From: Apis mellifera
Taxonomy: Eukaryota; Arthropoda; Insecta; Hymenoptera; Apidae
Assembly (NCBI RefSeq): GCF_003254395.2
Contig: NC_037641.1
Span: 12,920,501 to 12,984,500, forward strand
Direction: 5' to 3'
Length of the DNA stretch: 64,000 nt
Both the position numbers and the translations under genes were made by a program. Of the stretch, positions 40,701 to 53,200 are shown one piece after another. The notes under the pieces are model-generated. The model saw only the letters and a list, made by a program, of their open reading frames with translations. It was not told the DNA's origin and did no database searches. Every line of letters begins with the position of its first letter. Position 1 is the stretch's first letter.

Positions 40701-42525
40701 ATTTATTCCGATATCGATCCCGAGAGGGGGGGGGGGAGGGTTCGCCCATTCATTCGCCGAGGAATTCGCGCTCCTTCTTCCAACTTCGATAACCATCTTC
40801 GCCGACTCGAAACTGAGACACACTCCCATCGATTTCCCTGCCAATTTGCGAGAGGCTCTCGCGACGACGATTCATCGAAAATACCCGATTCGTGAAATTG
40901 CACCCGATTGATTTGCACGGAACGAGCCGGAACGAGCGGCCGATTTAATGGAAAATTCTTTCGCATCGATCGATACGGAATGGCGAGATCGTGAACGGAG
41001 ATCAAGCTGGTTTATATGCATACCGGCCGGGTGTAGGAACGAGCACGGTCGTTAACTGCATTATCGCGCATTGTCTTCGCGCCGCTATAAAATATTAGGC
41101 GCGTGTATCCCCCTTGGAAAAAGATCACGGCGTGTCCCGACTGTGACTTTTGCGAAAGCAACGCTAACGATTACATTTCGTACGCGCGTTTTCGATTTGT
41201 CCGCGTTTTCATGCTTGAAATGCGAACGTATCGGCCGCCCATTTTCCCAACCGGAACCCCATTCGTCCATTCCGGAACTCGAGTTCGCAAACAACGTTTT
41301 GCCAACAATTTGCACCGGAATCAATATTTTTTTTTCAACCCCTCGCTCTCGAACGTTAACAACCGTATTCTTGCCGCATCTCCTGTTATTAAATATCGGA
41401 GCCAACCATCGCGTTCCGACCGCCGGACCACCCAAATAATCCTAGTCCCGGTGGTCCTCCTTTAAACATCCTCGAAACCCCGTTATTTGCATTATGGAAA
41501 TTTTGGCTCGCGTAAAAAAAAAAAATACGTGTAAATCCTAATTTTTCATTCTTAATTCGATTATTCTTAATTATGGAAATTTCAACTCGCGTAAAAAAAA
41601 AAAAAATACGTGTAAATCCTAATTTTTCATTCTTAATTCGAATATTCTTAATTATAGAAATTTTGGCTCGCGTAAAAAAAAAAAAATATGTCTAAATCCT
41701 AATTTTTCATTCTTAATTCGAATATTCTTAATTATGGAAATTTTGGTTCGCGTAAAAAAAAAAAATACGTCTAAATCTTAATTTTTCATTCTTAATTCGA
41801 TTATTCTTAATTATGGAAATTTTGGCTCGCGTAAAATCTTCCGTAAAAAAGAAAAACGTCTAAATCTTAATTTTTCATTCTTAATTCGATTATTCTTAAT
41901 TATGGAAATTTTGACTCGCATAAAAAAAAAAAAATACGTGTAAATCCTAATTTTTCATTCTTAATTCGAATATTCTTAATTATGGAAATTTCGGCTCGCG
42001 TAAAAAAAAAATACGTGTAAATCCTAATTTTTCATTCTTAATTCGATTATTCTTAATTATGGAAATTTCGACTCGCGTAAAAAAAAAAAAATACGTGTAA
42101 ATCCTAATTTTTCATTCTTAATTCGATTATTCTTAATTATGGAAATTTTGGCTCGCGTAAAATCTTCCGTAAAAAAGAAAAACGTCTAAATCTTAATTTT
42201 TCATTCTTAATTCGATTATTCTTAATTATGAAAATTTTGGCTCGCGTAAAAAAAAAAATACGTCTAAATTTTAATTTTTCATTTTTAATTCGATTATTCT
42301 TAATGCAAAATTCTCTCTCTCGATTTATATTCGAAGATGACGTCAAGTTTGATGATCAAAATTGAAAGCGGCGGCTCGAACGAAGGCTAGCCGAGTTTTT
42401 CGAAGCCAAGAAGGGGAAGAGAGAGGGAAATGACGTTACTCCCTCTTACGTCTCTTTTTTTATCGATATTTTTAAGGATGCGAGGTATTACTCGCGGAAA
42501 GACATATAGGGAGAATTACAATAAC

Positions 42526-42561
<36 letters not shown>

Positions 42562-45500
42562 AAAATGCAGAAAGGTAGGAAAGCGAGTGGATGGAAAGGG
42601 GAAGGGATGGATACGTGTGATTCCCATACGAATGGCAGGTTGATCGTTCCGAGAAAGGGATCGCCTGGCTGCCAGGCTGTCTACCACCGGCGACTCGCTA
42701 CCATTGAACATGGGAGGCCATATACCGACCATGATCGTCATTGATAATGCATTGTCGTAAGTTCTGCGAACGGATTCGCGCCCACCAGGCTAATCGATAT
42801 GAATGACGATCGGCCGGGACACCGGTGGGCACTTTAATCGTCTCGAATCATACCTCTCACACCTGTTGAATCACCGTGCGAACCACCAATAACCGGATCG
42901 ATTAACCGTGGAAAACCTATATTTTACAACCTGCTTTCTTTTCCCTTTACAACTCTTTATGATAGGATCGATAGGTAGGTTGGTACAGTAGCAATTGTCT
43001 TATCGTGGCCGGGACGAGTGATTTATTTGACGCTCTTGCTACCCGTAATATACCAGCCGTTCCGTCTATACGCGTATATATACTATAGATATATATATCT
43101 ATAGTCGAAACGTTTAAAACATTGGTTCGTGATCGTGGCACATTTGTTTTTCCCTCGCTTCGAGGAGCTCTGCTACTAGAGTTCTGTTGTGGCGATTGTT
43201 TTGAACGTTTTTTGTCGCGCGTTAATTACGAGATAACGATCGGCAGAGAAACGAGTCCGTACGAAGAATTTCGTGGGGAAAAAAAGTCGTTAAATAAGAG
43301 CAAAGTACTTTCGAACCGCGAAGCTTGGCTCCGTGCCAAAACGCGCGAAAGTGAAATGCGTCGCGAAGCCGAAGTTCGAATAAGCTTCCTTCCGTTATGG
43401 TGGAACGACTTTGTCGATCGTAACAGCGTTAATAATTCGCTGCGCTGCTCGTGCTTGTCCTTGCTCGTGTGATGAACGTGAAAAAATTAGAGAACACGTA
43501 ATCGACGAGTGTTGCTCACTTTCGAATATTCGAATCTGTATATATATATATATATATATATATTTATTTATTTATATACGAATCGATAGGACAAGATATA
43601 ATTAATAAGGATGCGATGGATATATACGCGTGTAGTACGCGTAATATAATAGGAACGCATCGGTTTCGTCACGTGAAACTCGATTCTTGGAGTACGTGGC
43701 CTCTCGCCGGATGTACTTGTCAAACAGCTTTTTTCCATCACCCGCTTCCTACCAGTCGGGACATATTTTTTTCTTTCATTCTGCGTGCCACGAGTGTTCG
43801 GTACGCGGAATTTTAATTCGCAAAAGGTGAATCGGAAAGGACGGTTTACAGCTCTTCGCGGCGATCGATCGATTGTCCGCGTTAGTCACAGTCTCGCGAG
43901 CTTACGATTCACAGATAATTTATGATTCTCTCTTTTCCCTCGCGACAACAACGTATCTTCAACTCGTTTCTCTCGTAACGAATCCTTTCTAATTTCCGAT
44001 TGAAGCGCGTTAAAAAAATTGATAGAAATGGTCGATTTTGGTCGTCGTCGTCACCCTTCCGAAATACCTCTGATGTCAATTTTTCGAATTATTCCGATTC
44101 TCGGAACACGGATGACGCGCTCGGTGTTCTCCATCTCAAAGGCAAAGGCTAAATCGGGGACGGTTGCAACGCTTGCGAAACATCTCATAAATCTTGGAGA
44201 GTGATGAATCTACTCCCGAATTCCACGAGCAGATCTCTCTTTTTTTTTCCCCCCCTTCTTTCTTTCTCCCCATCTATCGCGATTAAAGGGTATATAATGG
44301 GAACAATGAAAACGAGGGAAAAATGCCCTCGTCGGGACTCATTCGTCCATCGAACGAAACGAAACGAATCAAGTAGCGTGGTGCACTTTGACACGGTTCA
44401 TTTGCGCCGACCAATGAGATCATCCAGAAGTTCTCCGACGCACAGTTGCCGGCCCGTTAATAGGGAGAAGGTGCAACGGGTGGATGACATCATCTCGTAT
44501 TCACGCCTTGTAGACCACGGTACACACAAGCCGTCGACACTCCTTAGAAAGTCCTCGAGATAAATAAACTGGCTGGAGATTTATTTATCCGTGCTTCTTT
44601 GATACCAGCCACGATAAATCTATCGCGGGACCTCGGCCGTGTGTGTATCGGCCGATCGATCTCAACAGGGAGGACAATAGCCGCCACTTCGTAGCTTCGA
44701 AAATTATCGTGGAACGTCATCATCGTCGTCGTCGTCGTCGTCGTCGTCTCGTTTCCGTCGTCGAGATCCTTTATCTCGATTACTTAATTATATTTCGAAA
44801 ATCCGTTCGATCGGTCACACCGCTACCGATGTACCGACCGAGTATCGACCGTGGAACCATCCACGATTCGCCTTGTCCTCGCCTTAATTAACCGGATTGC
44901 GTTTGCATTCCGCGGTGTGGGACGCAATATACACGGCCTTCCAAGCTTTTCTCCACCTTCGATCGGGATCGACACGCGCGGAATACGCAGCTGAACTGAA
45001 TGAAACACCGCGTAGTATTTTTGTTGTTTGGCTCGCATCGAGTTTCTCGTACTCGATCGAAGCGACGACAGCAGGAGAGAAGGGTCACGGATGAGAGAGA
45101 GAGAGAGAGAGAAGCGGATTCGTTCAGGTGGTTTTCAATGAAAGAACTCGTTCCTCGGGCCAAATAGGGTCGCTCCATTCATTCTGTCTCGGAACGATCG
45201 AACGCGGAATATCTATTAGCGTTTTAGAAATATAACCGTCTCCTCGTGTACGTATACGATTTCTAACAATTTCGAAAATCCTTCCCCATCCAAGGGAGGA
45301 AAAAATATAAATACGATCCCGTTTCCCGCTCTTACGATCGAATTAAAAAACACGAGTTTGAGGGAAAATTATATTAAACGCGTGTCGTAGGAGGCCGGCT
45401 CTTACGATATTATTAATATTCATAGCAGCCGGATGACGGCTTGCGCGAATGCGGTCTCCGATTCGAGGCGACCACGGTTCCGACCAATTGGACGATCGCG

Positions 45501-47257
45501 CGCTTTCAAAACGGTAGCGTGCATTTTCAACCGGGTCAACTATTTTTATCTCATCGCGACGTCCTCTCCCGGTCGTTGTCCATCGCGCGCCACGCTTTCC
45601 CTCGCCGCCCCGAGAGCAGCGGGTAAGTCTCTCTCTCTCTCTCTTGCGCGTTCTTAATGCATTCGAAAAGTTTCCATCGCGACGCGATTAAATTATTCAT
45701 TCTCTTTTCCTTTTTTCCTCCCTCTTTTTCCTTCTTCAACCGTCGCTCAAGGATAATCGAATCTTGTTCTCCTCTTAATTTATCCGCACGGATCGTAAAG
45801 CGGAAGGAAGAATTCGATTCCAATGGAATATTTCGAAACTTCTCCTTCCTTTAATTTGCACGGAAGGAGAGAAATTTCGAACGATGGAAGGAATGTCTGG
45901 ACGCGGATGTACGAATAATACGTGCATCCATCGAAATTCAATCGATCGGAGTGGAAGCAGCACCCGTTCCCATTCGGCCGGGACAATGGAACGATGACGT
46001 TTTCTCCACGATCGAATCCAATTGACCCCCCCGTGCCGATGGTAATTTAAACAATGGCAGAGATAAATATCGAATATATACGGGTCGTGGAATAAAGGGT
46101 CGCGATCTCTCTCTCTCTCTCTCTCTCCGTGAAATAAGGATGCGCGCGCATCGCGGGGCCCCGTGTTGCCGCTACCACCGCCCCCACCACCGCGGCTCGA
46201 GCAGGTGTCCGTCCAGCCGGACTCGCGATTTACTGCCTGTGGTGGCGTGAGAAGATAATTAAGATAATCGATGCCGATGGGGGCCATTGTTCCGCGAGCT
46301 CGCCTCTCCGAATGCCGAGTTACACGCCGCGTTACACGCTCCCTTCGCCCGTTCCACGCACCTTTCTCCATGCGTATTTTATGCCGCCCGGTAATTACCG
46401 CTTTCTTCTTCTTCTTCGACGACACTCGCCCCCTCCTCTCTCTTCCTCTCATAAATATATCGTATATCGTGTAGCGCTCATTCACCTTTTTTCGACCTTT
46501 CATCTAACGTTTTTTTTCCTTTACAAGTCTCGGAGAAACTTCTATTCTCGAAAGTATCGATATTCGTGCCTCGAATAAAGTAAAGTAAAGTAAAGTTCTC
46601 TCTTTCTCCTCTTCCACCCGTATATATTCAGCCCGTTATTATTTATTCATCAACCGCTTTATCGCGGTTTTTACAAGAGGCTTCCAACGAGGAGAGGAGG
46701 AAGGGTTTAATATCCGACGGATACTACAAGGCTGTTCCATTGCTCGACGGGTTTGGAAATATCCCGCGTGACTAATCATGCGCCCGTGACGCAACGAAAG
46801 CTGGCTTTTCAAGTCAGAAGCGAGTGGAAAAAAGTGCGCGTTTCTCCACGTGGCCATCAACCCATCCTCTCCCTCTTTCTCTCTCGTTTTCCTTCGATAT
46901 ATTCGTCCGATTTAGGGGTAGTTGCGGACAAACAAGAGCAGATCAAGAAAATGTATTCGCGAAATTCGACGAGGGTCGTTGCCTCCTCCCCCTCCCCTTT
47001 GCCTCTCCACCTAGCTATTCCCGTTCCGCTATGATAATCGGTGACACGGATGATTATTCCTCCTCCTCCGTGGAAAATTACCATTGTCGCGTGCGCTATT
47101 ATCGTACACAGCGTGGAGGATGGCACCTTTCCACGCTGTTCTGTGTACGTGTTTTCACCTCTGACACGTTTGTTTGTTGTTGTTGTGCGCGCGACGGGAG
47201 AAGGGAGAAAGCGAGGGGAAAAGCGAAAGATCAAAACTTCTTCTCTCCGCGAAAGAG

Positions 47258-47291
<34 letters not shown>

Positions 47292-50200
47292 GGACACGCA
47301 TCCGGGAAAGAGGCCGTTTGCATTATCGACGGCTGTAAAGGTGGTGAGTCCTCGTTCGTTAACAGGAGAACAGGTTTCTCGAGGAGAGAAGAAAAGCGGC
47401 GTGTAACCGCGCGTTTAACAACAACAATGAAGCAATTAAGCCGCGACCGTGTCCGCGCCCAGCACGTACGGAAGGGCAACGAGGCCTGTTGTTACGCGAG
47501 GCGTGCCAGGTACAAAATTTCTATCTCGCCGCTGATCGCATCTCGCGCATGCGCCAACATTGCAAGAAACTCTCCGTGGAGGGGATGCGCGCCGAAACGT
47601 TTCGCATTTATTTTCGACTCGCGTGTGTATTCGGCATGCGCCGATGACGCGTCCATCGAAATTCCATTCTTCCTCTCAATCGGCCGATTCGCGCCGATTA
47701 ATATTCGCGCCGAGGGTTGAAACAGCTTCGAGGAATTGACGCCTCGACCGAGAATGCCAATCTCTCTTTCGAGATCCTTATTTTTCCTTTTTTTCACTCC
47801 GAGACAAAAGGATACCGCGCTTCGATATATACGTCCTGTACGTAATAAAACGTTCCCAATTTCCATTCGATCCATTCGAAATTTTTCAATTCGTGATTCG
47901 AGCGATATGGAAGCGTAATAGCATAGGATACGATGATTAATTATCCTTTTCTTTTATTTGCCGGATTTGTTCTGATAAATTACATTAATGTTTTTATATA
48001 TTTTATTACATATATTCTTTTCCTTAAATTGATCACACGAATATCGTTGTCGCTTGAATAAAATGTTCGGTCTCACAGATATAAGAATAATGTGGACGAA
48101 AAGTGTTGTCTTCTTTTTCACTCCGAGACAAAAGGATACCGCGCTTCGATATATACATCCTGTACGTAATAAAACGTTCCCAATTTCCATTCGATCGGGG
48201 TCGGAATTTTTCGATTCGTGATTCGAGCGAAATGGAAGCGTAATAGCGAGGATACGATGATTAATTATCCTTTTCTTTTATTTGCCGGATTTGTTCTGAT
48301 AAATTACATTAATGTTTTTACATATTTTATTATATACATTCTTTTTCTTAAAGCATTGATCACACGAATATCGTTGTCGCTTGAATCAAACGTTCGGTCT
48401 CACAGATGTAAGAATAACGAAAAGTGTCCGTTTGATTGCATTGATGGAAAGTCGCCGATTCGAAAAAGCGATCACCGACCCCCTTCCCCCCCCTTAATCG
48501 GGGACGTCCCGCGATTAATCGCGGCCGCGAGCGGTAATCGCGCGACTCGATCGGCTCGTGCTTTCCCTCGAATTCTATGCTAATTAACCCATTAATTGGC
48601 CTTCGCATGCGTAACAAATTGAGCACGCCGATGCGATCGCGATAACCAATTAGACTTCGCCGTGTCGCTTTCCTCGCGGGAAACGATCGCCAATTTACGG
48701 CGATGGAATATCGATTTACGACCAGCCGAATCGGCTGTGAAAACTGCCAACCAAGAGAAAAATAACCGAGTCGTAAATTTGTGAAATCTCTCCGCGTATA
48801 TAAGTTTCTTCTTCTTCCTCCTCTTCTTCTTTCGATTACGCAACCCCGTCCCCCCCTCGAAGTCGAAAGCGGCGTCTCCCCCTATCCGTCGATCAGGATT
48901 TTCACGCGTCGATCGTGGATCGTTGGGTGTGGAACGCGCCAAAGGTGGGACACGCGAGGTGTCAAATGTCAAAGGTGAGAATTCCATTCGAGGAGGTAAT
49001 CACGAACGAATGGGTATTAATTTTAAACGCGTGTTTCATTAACGCGTCCTCGTAGCGGGGGCCAATTTAATCCAACGTTTCTTCGTTCAACATCCATCTA
49101 TCCAGCTGAATTTATGTAAATAAATAAAATAAAACAGGGTGAAACCATCCCCCTTTAGCGAGTGTCGCGATCCGAATAGTTAAAAACGACGAAAAGGATC
49201 GAGGGCAGGATCGATCCTTTTCGTTTACCTTTCGAGTTAATCTCGATCAACCTCTTTGCAATTTTCGCAAACGCATCACATTTCTCCTTCCATCCTTCTA
49301 TTTTGCTCCTTTCGAAAAGAATGCAAGCTGAGAGAACTCAATCTCTCGTTACGAAACAATCTTCCGTTTTATTACCGTTTTATTATGATTTTAAATGGCG
49401 ATTCGAGGACAACCTCGACGGACGTATTTTCCGCCGATTATTGTATTTATATCTTCCTTTCCTTTTTATCTTATTCTTTTCTAGAAGATCCAGAGCGAGC
49501 GACGGGATTTCACGAATTTGTGTTTCGATCGAAAATTTATTATTATCGGTGGTGCGATTGAACGAGGCGTTTGTACAAGCTCGACGAGAGATGCATCTTC
49601 CTTTCCTTTTTATCTTATTCTTTTCTAGAATTCAGAGCGAGCGACGGGATTTCACGAATTTGCGTTTCGATCGAAAATTTATTATTATCGGTGGTGCGAT
49701 TGAACGAGGCGTTTGTACAAGCTCGACGAGAGATGCATCTTCCTTTCCTTTTTATCTTATTCTTTTCTAGAAGATCCAGAACGGGCGATGGGATTTCACG
49801 AATTTGTTTCGATCGAAAATTTATTATTATCGGTGGTGCGATTGAACGAGGCGTTTGTACAAGCTCGACGAGAGATACGCGTGTAACTTGTTTCTCTTGG
49901 CGCTTAACGTACCGCGTAATATAAATTATCGTGCTCTCGTATGAATTATTTACGAGACGTACACACACACGTATGTATACACGCGTACGTTTTTTAATCG
50001 ATCGACGCGTCGACAGAGAGAGAGAGAGAGAGAAAAAAACTTGGAAATAGTTGATTCGTCTTCGATCGATAAGAATTCGAGTTAAACGAGCTCGTTCGTT
50101 TAATCGTAATACCTTCGCGACTGGAAAAAGAAGAGAAAAAAAAAAAATAAAAAAAAAAGCATATCTATGCGGTGATGAAGCACGAGAATACCGAGGACGT

Positions 50201-53200
50201 AATCGAGTTGTCGCCAAAGACAAAACTCCCCCTTATCGGATAATAATGTTGGCGCGCGAGATAAAGCGGCACGTCTCTCTTTCTCCCACCCGAGTGATCC
50301 GACCGTGTTGCATAAATATTGGGCGTGCGTGCCAACGAGCGCGAGTATCGTCGTAAAGTAGCGTCGGGCCATATACATACGTGTATGTAACGACGAAGGA
50401 GCAAACAGACGGTTGAACATCTATGTAAACACCGTCGTCGGACAGCGGTGTAAAAGAAGCACGTGTTTTCTGGAAGCCGCATTCCGAGATCGCGCCTCGA
50501 GATCTCCTTCTCCTTCTTCTTCTTATTCTTCTTCTGTCGTGGAAAGGAGCGTAAACGTTACGCTCTTAGCACCCGTCACGTTGCGTCATCAATCGCATCC
50601 AGATCGAGTCCAAATAAATATCCTGTCCGACTTTTCCACAATTTACGAAAATTGTTGCAGTAATAAGGATCCCGGCTCGAGCGTTTAACTCGTTACGCGA
50701 TATTTGATCCACAGACGGTTTATTACGGGAAACGTGTCACGATTCTCTCTGTTTATCGGGACGGACTATGAACCGGCTAACAACCAGGCATTATTCCAAT
50801 CTTTGTTAAAATTAATTCCTTTCGCGAAATTATTATTTATTTTTCTTCTTCTTTTCTCTCTCTCTCTCTCTTTTTTGTTTCTTTTACGATATAATATAAT
50901 ATTAACGATTCAAAGAATTCACGCACCGTTACGTCGAGCAGCGATATCTCTCGATTCCACCTGTCGGTAGATAGCGGTGGTCGCTCCATGTTATAATTAT
51001 ATCTCTGGTGCGCGCATTAGCGACAGCCGCGACTAATCAGTCCCGGTAAATTGCGCGAATTACATCGAGTCGCGACCACTTGACGAGCACCGCGTCGTAT
51101 AAATTGGATAATATATCGCGCTGTACGGGATAATTACGAGCGAGGCGAAGGGAGATTCGAGTAATAAATCACGCTTTACGGCGCCACTAGTCGATCCCCC
51201 GATTTTTCTTAAAAAATTTCGATCCGACTTGAGAACTCTCGAAAGATCCGGTTAACGAGAGGGAGAGAGAGAGAGAGAGAGAAAAATCGAGGCAACCGAC
51301 CGAAACGTTTTATTAAGACTCGTTAAGCAACGATGACTGTTTAGAGCTCCTAAATCTTACCGTTCCCTGAATCGACGGCCGGCAGTCGCGGAGGGGAGGG
51401 GATATAGCGCGATAAACGAGGGCCAATGAAAATAATCCCTCTCGTCGTAAATTAAAGAGGCAACGCTGCGTCCTCGGTGTGAAAACCGTTTCGAACTGCG
51501 GTGGTCTCGCCGTCCAGCGAATCGATCCACGCCACCAATTTAAACGGCGAAAACCAAGTGTATATATATATCCTTTTTTCTTCTTTTCGAGAAAGAAAAA
51601 GAGATTCGTTCCTTCGTGGATTAAACGAATCTAGAAAGGATAAAATCTAGAATAAATGGAAAGATGTGTAAATCAAATTCTGCGTTAAATCGAATTCTCT
51701 CTCTGAAAGTTTGCCAGATATCGTTGACGGTTGTACGGCTGCTAGTTATGCAGCCGCCGTCTGCGCGCGCATTCCTTTCGGGATTTTCGGGCCCATTGTC
51801 ATTCCCCCTGTTATTTTCTCTCGTAAACAGGCACATTTTCAAATTTTAATTCGGTGGATAGTATTCGAGAGGACGTGATCGCCGTAAGAAAACGAATTCT
51901 TCCATTTCGAAAAGGGACGAATAATGCGGATCCCTTTTTAATCCGTTCGAGGAATGGAACGTCACGCGAAATCCTTCTCTCCTTCCTTCCGAATCGCGTC
52001 ACGCCGATTTTTCACCAACCGATCCTTCTCCCGAATTTTCTCCTCGAGAAGAAGAAGAAGATGATGAAGAATCCATCCATCCATCCATCCAGCCTCGGTA
52101 GATTAACGGTTGGAGGAGGCCGGGCAAAAGCGCGGCGTTCATCGCCGCTCGGTCCGTGCGTATATGGGATCCGTAATGATCCTGCGAGGTTGGCGATAAA
52201 GCCAACCTTATTAAGATCCCGTTAAGGTAAACAAGCTTTCTTCCTTTTCTTACACGATCCATCCTTCCAGATAACTCGGCCTAATGCTTTTTCGAACGAA
52301 ACGACTCCGTTCATCCCTGTTCTCGGTGGAGGGAAGGAGAGGGAGACGGGGAGGGGTGAGAGGGAAGAACGTGTTATTTTAACCGATCGTTTCTTTAACG
52401 CGCACCTCCTGCCAAACGAAATTACTTCCAACTCGTTTCCGCTCGCCGCTTAATAGAAATTTCTGACACGGACCGGTTCCCTCCCTCCCCTCCTGCTCGA
52501 GGAGGAGGAGGAGGGGGGAGGAAGATGGAGCGAATGTAAACAAAATCAAGCGTTTAATTATCATCCACCGATTTCCAATCCCCTCCTTCGATCCACGGTG
52601 ACTAGCATCCTCCTCCTCCTCCTCCTCCCTCCCCTCGCGTTTGGCCCACGAGCGGGCTATGAAAATATTTTTGGATTCGATCGGTACGGTTTTTGGAAAC
52701 ATTCCAAAAAACGAACAAAACGAGGACGACCCGAATTTTCCAACTTCGATACAAACTTTTTTAACCGTTCTTGGGAGGAAGACGTAGCGGAAGATTTTGA
52801 TTTTGCCGCGCATGCGCGAGCATCTCGAGTCTCTAACGTGAAATAATTTTATACGCGATAGAAAAGAAATAGAGAGGAAATTTACTCGTCGAATCTTATT
52901 AATCGCGAAATAAACGAGAACGATTTCGATGATTCGAACGAAGAGTCGAAGGTTATCGAATGGAATGAAATTATTCGCGGGGAGATTCGACCTGCGCGAT
53001 ACCTGCGCACGGTTGAAGTGATCGCTGGATCGACCTGGAACCGTTCCAAATTTTCAACGCGCACACCGTTTTGCATGGTTTAACGCAAGCCTGGAAATTT
53101 CGAGATACGGCCAATTTGCCGCGTTTGGCCAAACATCTCTAATAAGCCCGAGCGGGTATAAATTGGACGCGCGGGGACGAATAATAGCGGGCGAGTCGCG

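Noticed and set aside
45775..46503. Minus-strand open frame of 242 codons
   Set aside because: Arg/Ser/Gly-rich string including a GA-microsatellite translation (repeated Arg/Glu). No recognisable domain or splice partners.
46824..47720. Plus-strand open frame of 298 codons in Pvf intron 1-2
   Set aside because: It runs through a GAAA microsatellite and pyrimidine tracts, resembles no family, and overlaps open frames on the other strand. It fits a chance frame in CpG-rich DNA.
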